The position numbers and the translations under genes are program-made. This document shows, one piece after another, positions 17,137 through 25,578 of a stretch of DNA of 34,322 nucleotides (position 1 is its first letter; every line of letters begins with the position of its first letter). The stretch is from Ilumatobacteraceae bacterium (GTDB taxonomy: Bacteria > Actinomycetota > Acidimicrobiia > Acidimicrobiales > Ilumatobacteraceae), in NCBI GenBank assembly GCA_016463545.1, contig JAEMRC010000010.1:1-34322 (forward strand), in the 5' to 3' direction. The notes beneath the pieces were generated by a model. The model saw nothing but the letters and a program-made list of their open reading frames with translations. It was not told the DNA's origin and searched no databases.

Positions 17137-17421
17137 ATGCAACCAGATACCCCTGACACGAGCCTCTCGGCAATTCCATCGCGCCTCTCTCGGGCTTTGG
17201 CGTTTGTGGCAATTTGTATCGGCGGGCTCTCTGGTGGTCTCATTGGATACGCCGTCGTTGATTTGCAGTGTTCTGGTGACTGCTCTGTGCCTCTAGGCCT
17301 TGGCATCCTGGCTGGCGCACTGCTGTGTGCTGGCGGGACCGCCATCGTGTCAGTTCTCGTTCTGCGTGCCCAAGGTGAATGGCGCGAACTTCATGACTCC
17401 CCTTCGAAAAGATTCGGTTGA
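17137..17421 (+). CDS. Small membrane protein, function unknown
   Basis: The 94-residue product has a polar N-terminus and two hydrophobic helices at about residues 19-41 and 51-77. A short loop between them carries two Cys residues (LQCSGDCSVP) that could pair on the outer face. A basic/acidic tail follows. I recognise no named family. Its stop overlaps a TTG just before the next gene, and the spacing suggests one transcript with the phosphatase and glycerol kinase. No clear ribosome-binding site precedes the ATG. Confidence 0.65.
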   Translation: MQPDTPDTSLSAIPSRLSRALAFVAICIGGLSGGLIGYAVVDLQCSGDCSVPLGLGILAGALLCAGGTAIVSVLVLRAQGEWRELHDSPSKRFG

Positions 17422-17426
17422 CTCGT

Positions 17427-18212
17427 ATGTCACGTGATGAAGACTTGCTAGATCTCGCGATCTCACTCGCCCACACCGCTGGAGACATGGCGCTTGCAGG
17501 ACGCAAACAAGGTTTGAGCAATGTGGACACAAAATCTACAGCCACCGACATGGTGACAGAATTCGATAAAGCAAGCGAAGTGCTTATCGCTGACGGAATC
17601 CGTCGCGCACGCCCTTCTGACGGAATCGTCGGAGAAGAAGGCGCACGTCAAGAGTCTGCTTCTGGAATCACGTGGCACATCGATCCCATTGACGGAACAA
17701 CTAACTTTTTCTTTGACCTGCCAACGTGGGCAGTGTCAATTGCTGCAGTCGACGACAACGGAAGTCTTGTTGGAGTGGTTTACATCCCAGCGCTCGGTGA
17801 AACATTCACCGCTATCCGTGGTCATGGAGCGTTCCTTAACGACCAACCCATCTTTGTTCGAAAGAATCCGCTTCTGAGTGATGCACTTGTCTGCACTGGG
17901 TTTAGTTACTCCGCACAAAAACGAGTGTCGCAAGCACAGCGCATTCCAATCATTATTGAAAAGGTTCGCGATATTCGCCGTTTCGGTGCTGCTGCAATAG
18001 ATCTGTGTTTTGTTGCATGTGGTCGCTTTGATGCATATTTTGAAGAAAATCTCCTATCTTGGGATCTTGCTGCGGGTCAACTCATCGCAACCGAAGCAGG
18101 TGCCATCGTCACTGATTTCTCCGGCAACACTGTTCACCCTGCCGAGGTGCTCGCTTGTCAACCCGAGATACATCGCGAACTGAGTGCTCTCATTTTGCGG
18201 GCAAGCGCATAA
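17427..18212 (+). CDS. Inositol monophosphatase family protein
   Basis: The protein belongs to the metal-dependent IMPase/CysQ/histidinol-phosphatase fold. It has the metal-binding Glu in VGEEGA, the signature DPIDGTTNF, and the C-terminal WDLAAGQLIATEAGA. Length is about 261 residues. It could dephosphorylate inositol 1-phosphate, histidinol phosphate or a related sugar phosphate. An inositol role would fit the PimB'-like gene in this window, but that is inference. I chose ATG at 17427; the track's first codon at 17418 is TTG and overlaps the upstream stop. Confidence 0.9.
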   Translation: MSRDEDLLDLAISLAHTAGDMALAGRKQGLSNVDTKSTATDMVTEFDKASEVLIADGIRRARPSDGIVGEEGARQESASGITWHIDPIDGTTNFFFDLPTWAVSIAAVDDNGSLVGVVYIPALGETFTAIRGHGAFLNDQPIFVRKNPLLSDALVCTGFSYSAQKRVSQAQRIPIIIEKVRDIRRFGAAAIDLCFVACGRFDAYFEENLLSWDLAAGQLIATEAGAIVTDFSGNTVHPAEVLACQPEIHRELSALILRASA

Positions 18213-18219
18213 TCATCCA

Positions 18220-19668
18220 ATGACAACAGTTCTTGCTATTGATGCTGGCACCACCGGAGTACGAACTCGAGCAGTCTTTGCGGACGGGCGGCCATCCATT
18301 TCGTCTTATCGCGAGTTTCCTCAGTATTTTCCCCAGCCAGGTTGGGTCGAACACGATGCCGAAGAGATCTGGTCCGCAGTACTTGACACTTTGCGTGATG
18401 TCATCTCTCGCGTGACAGACATTGCTGCAATCGGAATCACCAACCAACGCGAAACAGTTGTTGCCTGGAACACGTCAACTGGGCGTGCGTATGCCAAAGC
18501 CATTGTCTGGCAAGATCGTCGCACAGCAAGCATGTGCGAATCGCTTGCGTCATCTTTGCCTCTTGTGCGCAAAACAACTGGACTTGTTCTCGATCCATAT
18601 TTCTCTGGCACAAAAGCGGCGTGGCTGCTTCAACACGGCGTTCCAGACACAGCCAATCTTGCTATCGGTACCATTGATTCTTGGTTGATCTGGAAACTGA
18701 CCGGCGGTGCTTCATTTGTCACAGACCCAACAAACGCATCGCGAACAATGTTGTTTGATATCAACACAATGTCGTGGAGTTCTGAGATGTGCACTCTCTT
18801 AGGAGTACCGATGCATGCACTTGCGCGCGTTCTGCCATCAAGTGGTCATTTTGGTAATACTTCTGTCGAAGGGCTTCCGACGGGTATTGCGATTACTGGC
18901 GTTGCTGGCGACCAACAGGCTGCCCTCTTTGGACAAGCCTGTTTTGATATCGGCATGGCCAAGAATACGTACGGCACAGGCAGTTTTGTTCTTTTGAACA
19001 TCGGCTCAAAATGCCCACCACCCACAGATGGCATGCTCACGACTGTGGCGTGGGATCTTGGCGACGGCTCACCAACATACGCACTTGAAGGATCTATTTT
19101 TGTCACAGGCGCAGCAGTTCAATGGCTTCGCGACGGACTTGGCATCATCGAAACATCTGCCGAGATTGGGCCCCTTGCCCAGTCGGTGACTGATACGGGT
19201 GGCGTCTATGTTGTGCCTGCATTCACCGGACTCGGTAGTCCATGGTGGGATCCGCGCGCGCGCGGAACAATTGTGGGCATCACACGAGGCACCACTCGCG
19301 CTCACATCGCACGTGCAGTCGTCGAATCAATGGTGTTTCAAACGCGCGATGCAATTGATGCGATGACGCAAGCATCTGGGGTTCCACTCGCAGAACTGCG
19401 CGTTGACGGCGGTGCATCTGTGATGGATTTTATGTTGCAACATCAAGCCAACGAACTCGCAGTTCCTGTTCTTCGTCCCGTCGATACTGAGTCCACTGCG
19501 CTTGGCGCGGCATTCTTGGCAGGTCTTGCCGTTGGAGTCTGGCCCTCACTTGAATCGATTAGTCAAACGTGGCGACTCGACAGACGCTTTGAACCTGGGG
19601 CCTTGTCTGGCAACTATGCCGAGTGGACCCGCGCTGTGCAACGCTCGCTGCGTTGGGACACAGACTAA
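18220..19668 (+). CDS. glpK: Glycerol kinase (FGGY family)
   Basis: The 482-residue protein phosphorylates glycerol to glycerol 3-phosphate with ATP. It starts AIDAGTTGVRTRAVF and has FPQPGWVEHDAEEIW and TNQRETVVAW with the glycerol-contacting Arg and Glu at about 77-78. It also has DPTNASRTMLFDI, GVAGDQQAALFGQ with the catalytic Asp, and FTGLGSPWWDPRARG. The ORF track begins at 18184, but the family N-terminus matches ATG 18220, seven bases after the phosphatase stop. Its stop abuts a convergent gene with no space for a terminator. It pairs with glpD at 28590 for glycerol use. Confidence 0.92.
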   Translation: MTTVLAIDAGTTGVRTRAVFADGRPSISSYREFPQYFPQPGWVEHDAEEIWSAVLDTLRDVISRVTDIAAIGITNQRETVVAWNTSTGRAYAKAIVWQDRRTASMCESLASSLPLVRKTTGLVLDPYFSGTKAAWLLQHGVPDTANLAIGTIDSWLIWKLTGGASFVTDPTNASRTMLFDINTMSWSSEMCTLLGVPMHALARVLPSSGHFGNTSVEGLPTGIAITGVAGDQQAALFGQACFDIGMAKNTYGTGSFVLLNIGSKCPPPTDGMLTTVAWDLGDGSPTYALEGSIFVTGAAVQWLRDGLGIIETSAEIGPLAQSVTDTGGVYVVPAFTGLGSPWWDPRARGTIVGITRGTTRAHIARAVVESMVFQTRDAIDAMTQASGVPLAELRVDGGASVMDFMLQHQANELAVPVLRPVDTESTALGAAFLAGLAVGVWPSLESISQTWRLDRRFEPGALSGNYAEWTRAVQRSLRWDTD

Positions 19669-20529
19669 TTACATCGACGCACCCAACAGAGCCGCGCCAA
19701 TCGCCCCTGCTCGTTCTCCCAACTGCGCACTTTCGAGTCGTGGAAGAGTACGGCTCGCCGATGAGTACAGCAATTGGGAAAACCATTTTTGCACAACGGG
19801 CATAAAGACATCGGATGATTCAATGACGCCGCCACCGATCACAATCACCTCAGGATCAATGATGTTGGCAAGATTTGCAAGACCCACGGCCACCCACCGA
19901 GAAAAAATATCAACGACCTCAATCATTTTTGCATCACCATCTGCTGCACGTTGCGCCACTATTTCGCCGGCAACTCCACCAGCAAAGTTTCCCAAAGCCC
20001 AGCCCGAGGCATAACGCTCCCAACAACCACGAAGACCACAAACACACTCGATGCCGTCAGCCTGCACCACCATGTGTCCTATCTCGCCGGCATATCCATG
20101 GGCTCCGCGCTGCAATTGTCCGCCGATGATAAAACCCGCGCCAATGCCGGTCCCAAGTCCCACAAATGCAGCATCTGCAACACCGCGTGCTGCACCAATT
20201 TTCCATTCTGCATACGTGGCTGACGTTGCATCATTTTCGACATGAACTTTTCGGCCACATCTATTTCCTAATTCTGTAGCGACTGAAAGCACAACGACAT
20301 CTTTTAGGTTTGGTGCGGCTTGCATGATTCCAGTCGGAGTAATTAGCCCCGGAAGCCCAACTCCAACTGTTGGTGCATCACCAAGCTCTTGCACAATCTC
20401 ATGCAATGTGTCGATCAGATCTGCTGTTGACGGAGTGGGCCTGCGCACCCAAGACAAAATGTTTCCGGCTTCATCGGTAAGAACTCCGAGGCACTTTGTA
20501 CCACCGACATCAATGCCAATGGCGTTCAC
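19669..20529 (-). CDS. ROK family glucokinase-like protein
   Basis: The 286-residue product has DVGGTKCLGVLTD at the N-terminus, VENDATSATYAEW, GLGTGIGAGFIIGG, the GYAGEIGHMVV segment and the zinc motif CVCGLRGCWE. These are the full ROK kinase signatures, and glucokinase is the likeliest activity. The start is GTG, overlapping the SRPBCC stop as GTGA. It ends tail to tail against glpK with zero spacing. It is clearly distinct in sequence from the other ROK protein in the window. Confidence 0.9.
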   Translation of the reverse strand: MNAIGIDVGGTKCLGVLTDEAGNILSWVRRPTPSTADLIDTLHEIVQELGDAPTVGVGLPGLITPTGIMQAAPNLKDVVVLSVATELGNRCGRKVHVENDATSATYAEWKIGAARGVADAAFVGLGTGIGAGFIIGGQLQRGAHGYAGEIGHMVVQADGIECVCGLRGCWERYASGWALGNFAGGVAGEIVAQRAADGDAKMIEVVDIFSRWVAVGLANLANIIDPEVIVIGGGVIESSDVFMPVVQKWFSQLLYSSASRTLPRLESAQLGERAGAIGAALLGASM

Positions 20530-20957
20530 GATTCAGCGCGAGCTTTAAGTTCTTTCACGGTATCGAGGATACGAGCCTCGGCACGACGCTTTACAAAACC
20601 TGGCAGTGGAATAACTAGTTCAATTGCAACTTCGTAAAACACTTGCGTGCCATCCTCGACTGCAACAAAAGAGTACGCACCGTCGATTGCCCTCATGATG
20701 TCACCATCTACAAGACTCCACGCCAAACGCGCCGGCGCATCGCTGTAGTCATACTGCAATGTGTAATGAGTACTGCGACCAAGTGCTGATGCCCGAAACT
20801 CAACACGAGAGGCACGACCTTGCTCATCACGAGCAATGATTTTTGCATCTTTAACATCAGTGGCCCAGGACGGGTATGCCTCGAAGTCAAGCGCAACGGC
20901 GTAGCACCGTTCAATCGACGCCTGTATCAAGGAGGTCTGGGCAGCACGATCAGTCAT
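20526..20957 (-). CDS. SRPBCC (START-like) family protein
   Basis: The 143-residue protein begins MTDRAAQTSLIQASIERCYAV and continues with DFEAYPSWATDVKDAKI, typical of the SRPBCC/polyketide-cyclase-like fold that binds hydrophobic ligands. The track's start at 21083 lies inside the upstream membrane gene. The ATG at 20957 overlaps that gene's end by eight bases and fits the family N-terminus. A similar protein lies near the PimB' gene in mycobacteria, so a link to envelope lipids is possible but not shown. Confidence 0.85.
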   Translation of the reverse strand: MTDRAAQTSLIQASIERCYAVALDFEAYPSWATDVKDAKIIARDEQGRASRVEFRASALGRSTHYTLQYDYSDAPARLAWSLVDGDIMRAIDGAYSFVAVEDGTQVFYEVAIELVIPLPGFVKRRAEARILDTVKELKARAES

Positions 20958-21492
20958 GGTCTTTATCTTGCCTCGTCTGAGACCCTTCCGTGGATGACCC
21001 TTGCTGATTTTCGTCAGAGATTGGCGACTCCTGGCCATCTCCTCGTAGTCCAAAACTGCCATGAAAAGCCGCCCATAGACCATTGAGCCCTAGTCCGAGC
21101 ATCGGGGCCAAGATGCCAAAGGCCAATGTGCTGCCTGCTCGTCCATCGGTTGTGCCCCGTGCCAACGCCGTGGCCAATGCAACAACGCATTGTGCGCCAA
21201 GGCATCCGTTCAATGCGTAACTCATCCCACGCGGTGCGATGCCGTTGAGCAAGAAATACATTTCGCCGACTCCAATATTGTCGGTGCGACTGCGCTGCAC
21301 TGCGTTCCAGTATCCCCACAAAAAAACAACAACCCCGACAGAAAAACATACCAACGACACCGCGACGGCGATCCCCTTCCATGGCTGGCGAAACAAGACG
21401 GCAGACAAAATTGATGCCACCGCAAAAACACTCGTCATGAACACGTTGATTCGCAGAATCACGGCACCAGGATTTTGTACAACAGACGACAT
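20950..21492 (-). CDS. Four-helix membrane protein, function unknown
   Basis: The 180-residue protein has four hydrophobic helices at about residues 15-35, 39-62, 98-112 and 122-142. A loop (RSRTDNIGVGEMYFLLNGIAP) separates the second and third. The C-terminus is polar, rich in Ser, Gln, Asp and Glu. It lies between a PimB'-like transferase and an SRPBCC protein, overlapping the latter. I do not recognise a characterised family; it may support envelope glycolipid synthesis by context only. Confidence 0.75.
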   Translation of the reverse strand: MSSVVQNPGAVILRINVFMTSVFAVASILSAVLFRQPWKGIAVAVSLVCFSVGVVVFLWGYWNAVQRSRTDNIGVGEMYFLLNGIAPRGMSYALNGCLGAQCVVALATALARGTTDGRAGSTLAFGILAPMLGLGLNGLWAAFHGSFGLRGDGQESPISDENQQGSSTEGSQTRQDKDHD

Positions 21493-21500
21493 CTATAACA

Positions 21501-22622
21501 TCATGTCAGTGCATGCAGGGCCACTGCTAATTGTTGAGACAAAACATCATAACTAAACATCTCGACGGCTCTTTGACGTGATGCAATAGCCATCTGTGTG
21601 CGCAACGAATCATCGGACAGCAGCGACACTAGCGAACCAACCAGAGCGTCAACGTTTTGTGGATCGTCAATCACGTGTCCGGTGACACCATGCTGCACTG
21701 CTTCTGCCGCACCGCCGCTGTTTCCGGCAATCTGTGCCACTCCGCATGCTGCTGCTTCAAGAAACACGATGCCAAACCCCTCTTGTTCTAACCCTGCCCA
21801 CCGATTGCGACACATCATCGTAAATACGTCAGCGCATCCAAAGAGTTTGGGGAGATCTGCATCACTGACTCGTCCCAGAAATTCCACTGGTGCTTGCAGT
21901 TCGCGCGCAAGATTTTTCAGTCTCTTGAGATCTCGCCCCGTACTGCCGATAACCGCAACTAGATTTGGTCGCTCCCGTGCCAGCATCGCAACGGCGCGAA
22001 TCACTACATCAAAGCCTTTTCGTGGCACCAGTCTGCTCACTCCCAACACAACTTCGGCATTGTCGTCAAGGCCGAAATGTGCTCGCGCTGTTGTGCGTTC
22101 TGGTGCTGTGAGTGGCACAAAACGATCGACATCAACACCCGGCACAATGATTGTCATTGGTAATTTTTTTCCGGCAGCATGCTCGCCTTCTGCTGCTGGA
22201 TAACCACCAGCCGCAATGATGTGTGTCGCTCCACGCAATACGCGGCCCAGGACTTGTTTTGATACTGGCAATCGACCTGGAACCGTTACTTCTGCGCCGT
22301 GCAGGATTAACCAATACGGAAGTTCAAGGGCTGGTCCAATTAGCCCTAGCGGGAGCGCTGGATCGAGAACAACAAAGTCGGCGCAACATTCGCGAGCAAA
22401 CGCATTGATCTGACGCACCATCCATGGGTGAGGCAACAAAACTGGTTCCCGAGTTCGCCGAATCTCAAACGGTTGTGCTGCATCAAATTCAGCGGCGCCA
22501 TCGTGGGGACTCGTGAGCACAGCAAAAGAATCAGGCGGAAGTCGGCGCCACCACTCCCACAACAAGGACTGAATGCCGCCAATCTTTGGAGGAAAATCAT
22601 TCGTTACCAATAAATGCTTCAT
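21501..22622 (-). CDS. GT4 glycosyltransferase, PimB'-like mannosyltransferase
   Basis: The 373-residue GT-B enzyme starts VTNDFPPKIGGIQSLLWEWW, closely resembling the actinobacterial PimB' family, which adds the second mannose to phosphatidylinositol mannoside using GDP-mannose. The C-terminal half has VSRLVPRKGFDVVIRA and RNRWAGLEQEGFGIVFLEAAACG, containing the GT4 EGFG motif. It would act at the inner membrane face. The ATG overlaps the queG stop (ATGA). Whether the product is a PIM or another glycolipid in this organism is not known. Confidence 0.85.
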   Translation of the reverse strand: MKHLLVTNDFPPKIGGIQSLLWEWWRRLPPDSFAVLTSPHDGAAEFDAAQPFEIRRTREPVLLPHPWMVRQINAFARECCADFVVLDPALPLGLIGPALELPYWLILHGAEVTVPGRLPVSKQVLGRVLRGATHIIAAGGYPAAEGEHAAGKKLPMTIIVPGVDVDRFVPLTAPERTTARAHFGLDDNAEVVLGVSRLVPRKGFDVVIRAVAMLARERPNLVAVIGSTGRDLKRLKNLARELQAPVEFLGRVSDADLPKLFGCADVFTMMCRNRWAGLEQEGFGIVFLEAAACGVAQIAGNSGGAAEAVQHGVTGHVIDDPQNVDALVGSLVSLLSDDSLRTQMAIASRQRAVEMFSYDVLSQQLAVALHALT

Positions 22623-23812
22623 AGGTCGCCCCGTAAGGTTGGCAGATTTTCAAGTTCGTCGCGCACCATTTCATCTTGGACTGTGTTTTCAAGATGAGCA
22701 AAGAGACTTGTCAGCCCAAGTCTGGCCGCTGCCCAAATAGCATGCGCCCGCAAGATTGAGTCTTGGGCACCAATATTGGCGCGCAGCGCACTCACCACTC
22801 GCTCGTCACTAGGGCGAGCAATGTTTCCCAAAATCACGAGCGCGTTGCGCCTCAGCCACAGTGGATTGCGTTGATGCACGTACCACGGGTCGCAGCGTTT
22901 CATAAGTTCTTCATCGCTAGCGTCCAGAATCCAGAGTGCGTCGATATGACGAAGTGGAGTGCCAGTGATTTTGACAGGTACTGATTTTCGTAGCGTTGGT
23001 GGACACACTGTTTGGCAGTCATCGCAACCATAAATTCGATCTTTGAGCGCAACGCGGTACTGACGATCAAACACTCCGGGCTTTTGCAACAGCCATGACA
23101 AACATTTATTCGCGTCTACCACTCCCGGCTCGACAATCGCCCCTGTAGGACACGCAGGAAGACAACGAACACAAGCTCCGCAACTTGCAGTTGATTCTGT
23201 TGCAAACGGCAGATTCGCGGTGGTGATGACACTTCCGAGTACAAAAAAACTTCCCGAGCCTTCAACTAAAATATTGGCGTTCTTGCCATACCAACCAAGA
23301 CCTGCACGCTTAGCGGCTTCTCTGTCGACAAGCGCATTGTCGTCAGCAAGCACAACTGCTGCATGACCATCATGTCGCAACTGATTACTGATGACTGTCA
23401 ATTTGTCTTTAAGAACTTGTTGATAATCAGCCCAGGCGTATCGCGCAACCTGAGCCGGATAGTCGACTGCGTCAAGTGTGTCAACTGCGTCGAGGGCCGC
23501 GTACGACAATGCGGCAACAATCATCGACTGAGCACCATGAACAATGTTGCTGGGTGTTGTGCTGCGCTCAGGATTGCGAAACGTGAACTGCATCCCGTTC
23601 ACAAGTTTTTGCTCTATTCGATGGCGCAACTGCTCCCGCGTGTGCAACATCTCACTAACAGGTGCGACTCCGACAGCTTGCAGACCAGTTGATAGCGCAA
23701 GATGCTGCAGCTCTTGCCAATACTCTGGGCCGCCTCGTAATGGCTCGTTATGCCGACGTCGCCTCACCTTGGGTGGCGAGGAAGACTGTGTCGTGATCGG
23801 AACCGGTGGCAT
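22619..23812 (-). CDS. queG: Epoxyqueuosine reductase
   Basis: QueG reduces epoxyqueuosine to queuosine in tRNA, using cobalamin and two [4Fe-4S] clusters. The protein has the catalytic-region motif DNALVDREAAKRAGLGWYGKN and the ferredoxin motifs CGACVRCLPACPTGAI and CDDCQTVCP. It ends with a HEAT-like tail (NALVILGNIARPSDERVV...). The 397-residue form overlaps the upstream small gene by 65 bases. A downstream GTG at 23767 would remove 15 residues, so the start is uncertain. No other queuosine gene is in the window. Confidence 0.93.
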   Translation of the reverse strand: MPPVPITTQSSSPPKVRRRRHNEPLRGGPEYWQELQHLALSTGLQAVGVAPVSEMLHTREQLRHRIEQKLVNGMQFTFRNPERSTTPSNIVHGAQSMIVAALSYAALDAVDTLDAVDYPAQVARYAWADYQQVLKDKLTVISNQLRHDGHAAVVLADDNALVDREAAKRAGLGWYGKNANILVEGSGSFFVLGSVITTANLPFATESTASCGACVRCLPACPTGAIVEPGVVDANKCLSWLLQKPGVFDRQYRVALKDRIYGCDDCQTVCPPTLRKSVPVKITGTPLRHIDALWILDASDEELMKRCDPWYVHQRNPLWLRRNALVILGNIARPSDERVVSALRANIGAQDSILRAHAIWAAARLGLTSLFAHLENTVQDEMVRDELENLPTLRGDL

Positions 23813-24062
23813 GATGACGAAGCGTAGGCACTAAACCGGCTTTTGCCAGCAAACGCACGGCGCGGAATTCAGCGATATCAAGAACGACCGCTCCAGAATG
23901 CTCCGTATCGCACAAAACATTCATCATGCAGTCCGAACACGCCTCAGTGGCGGCCATCACGCAGGTGTCACAACTAATGACAAGAACTCCTGGATCAAGA
24001 GGTCGGGGTGGACCAGAAATACTGACGATGGTTTGATGGGACAGGGGGGCTGCGTTGCTCAT
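23748..24062 (-). CDS. Small Cys-rich conserved protein, function unknown
   Basis: The 104-residue product has a cysteine cluster, CDTCVMAATEACSDCMMNVLC, that could hold zinc or an iron-sulfur cluster. It is followed by a short amphipathic region (ELRAVRLLAKAGL-like: EFRAVRLLAKAGLVPTL). I recall similar uncharacterised actinobacterial proteins, but no function is known. It overlaps the start of queG by up to 65 bases and follows trpD by 48 bases. Co-expression with queG is likely. Confidence 0.75.
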   Translation of the reverse strand: MSNAAPLSHQTIVSISGPPRPLDPGVLVISCDTCVMAATEACSDCMMNVLCDTEHSGAVVLDIAEFRAVRLLAKAGLVPTLRHHATGSDHDTVFLATQGEATSA

Positions 24063-24110
24063 AGAGCCACGGTGACAAAGGGGTGTGACAGGTTTGACGA
24101 CGCGAGCGAC

Positions 24111-25184
24111 TTATGCGCCTTTCGAGGTAGCGTTCGCGGCCAATTCCTGGCTGTGTCGCACCAATGATTCCAAGACGCCTGCTGCTGCCCCGCTATCAAT
24201 GGACTGCTGAGCCAAGGACTTCCCAGTTTCGAGGTCTACACAGGCACCTGCAATCACGAGCGCAGCGGCTGCGTTGAGCACCACGATGTCGCGCACTGGT
24301 CCTGCTTGAGAGCTCAAGACTGCGGTGACAGCGAGTGCATTTACTTTAGCGTCACCGCCTTCGATATCGGCTTGGTTCGCCCGCGCGAAACCCACATCAG
24401 CGGCGTCGACCATGAATTCAGAGACATCACCATTGCGCAATTGCACCACTGTATTTGCACCACTCAGCGCAAGTTCATCAAGGCCACCGTGTCCGTGCAC
24501 AACCCAGGCACTCGTGACACCACGCGATGCAAGAACATGCGCCATCTTGTGCATCATTGATGGTTGCGCGACTCCAACCAACATGTTGGCAATCGGCGCA
24601 GGATTAGCCATTGGCCCCAAGAGATTGAACGCAGTCGGAACCCCAATCTCTCGGCGTGACGGACCAGCGTGACGAAAAGACGGATGAAAACGTGTTGCTA
24701 AACAAAAGCCCATCCCGGTCGTCGATAGACACGATGCAACATCTGCTGCGTCTAGATCGATTGCAACTCCGAGGGCTTCAAGAACATCGGCTGATCCACA
24801 TTTCGAACTCGACGCGCGGTTTCCGTGCTTACACACCGGCACGCCAGCTCCCGCAACAACAAAAGCGGCCATCGTTGACACATTTACCGAGTTGCTTTTA
24901 TCTCCACCAGTTCCGACAATGTCAATCGCTCGGCTAGCAATGTTCTCAGGCAGTGTCACGGCCACACCTGCAACGCGCACCGCGCTTAACATTCCTGCGA
25001 GTTCTTCCTCTGTTTCACCCTTGGCGCGCAAAGCAACGATGAACGCTGTGATCTGCGAACTTGTCGCGTCTCCGCGAAGAATTTCAGATACTGCCGAAGC
25101 CGCAACATCTGCCGACAGGTCCTGTCCGCCAAGTAGCAGAGAAAGCACTGTGGGCCATCCGAGGAACTCGGAGCTAGTTGTCAT
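24111..25184 (-). CDS. trpD: Anthranilate phosphoribosyltransferase
   Basis: TrpD transfers phosphoribose from PRPP to anthranilate in tryptophan synthesis. Motifs are DIVGTGGDKSNSVNVST (PRPP binding), KHGNRASSSKCGSADVLEALG, and FLATRFHPSFRHAGPSRREIG with FNLLGPMANPA. The 357 residues match the family length. It stands apart from other trp genes, as in many actinobacteria. It begins 11 bases after the whiB-family gene. No ribosome-binding site is obvious before the ATG. Confidence 0.95.
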   Translation of the reverse strand: MTTSSEFLGWPTVLSLLLGGQDLSADVAASAVSEILRGDATSSQITAFIVALRAKGETEEELAGMLSAVRVAGVAVTLPENIASRAIDIVGTGGDKSNSVNVSTMAAFVVAGAGVPVCKHGNRASSSKCGSADVLEALGVAIDLDAADVASCLSTTGMGFCLATRFHPSFRHAGPSRREIGVPTAFNLLGPMANPAPIANMLVGVAQPSMMHKMAHVLASRGVTSAWVVHGHGGLDELALSGANTVVQLRNGDVSEFMVDAADVGFARANQADIEGGDAKVNALAVTAVLSSQAGPVRDIVVLNAAAALVIAGACVDLETGKSLAQQSIDSGAAAGVLESLVRHSQELAANATSKGA

Positions 25185-25195
25185 GCATTAAGTAT

Positions 25196-25450
25196 CTACG
25201 CCGAGCGTCGCCTTTGACGAATAATTTTGCGACGTTCGCGCTCTGTTGCGCCACCCCACACCCCGTCACGTTCGTGGCTAGCCAAAGCATGCTCGAGACA
25301 GGCCACTCTCACGTAACATCCCGCGCAGACGGCTCGTGCTTCGTCAGCGTTGGCCTCAAGAGGATCGTCGTCGTCGTTTGGATAAAAAATCGAAGCATCA
25401 AGACCATTGCATGCCCCCCGTGCTCTCCATGCCATTTCAGATTGCGACAT
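25196..25450 (-). CDS. WhiB-family iron-sulfur transcription regulator
   Basis: The 84-residue protein has the four WhiB cysteines (one in GACNG near residue 14, CAGC, and C in RVACLEH), the GVWGG turn and a basic C-terminus (RERRKIIRQRRR). These regulators bind a [4Fe-4S] cluster and partner the primary sigma factor. The family is restricted to actinobacteria and their phages, so it supports the organism call. Which Wbl paralogue it is cannot be told. A strong ribosome-binding site (GGGGGAACG) precedes the ATG, and it probably shares a transcript with trpD. Confidence 0.93.
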   Translation of the reverse strand: MSQSEMAWRARGACNGLDASIFYPNDDDDPLEANADEARAVCAGCYVRVACLEHALASHERDGVWGGATERERRKIIRQRRRSA

Positions 25451-25578
25451 CGTTCCCCCGATTGATGTTGGGGTACTAGATACCCGCTACACCGACTCTA
25501 GGTGCCACATGTCACACTTGGCAAGTCCCTGCCCTGGACATCCCCGGGTTACTACCAATAAGGCTCTTGGGAAAAGTA

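Noticed and set aside
25500-25540. TTGCCA...TAGAGT as a promoter for the whiB-family gene, with a CRP-like half palindrome.
   Set aside because: Spacing is 18 bases with poor -10 match and the palindrome is imperfect, so it is not supported as a feature.
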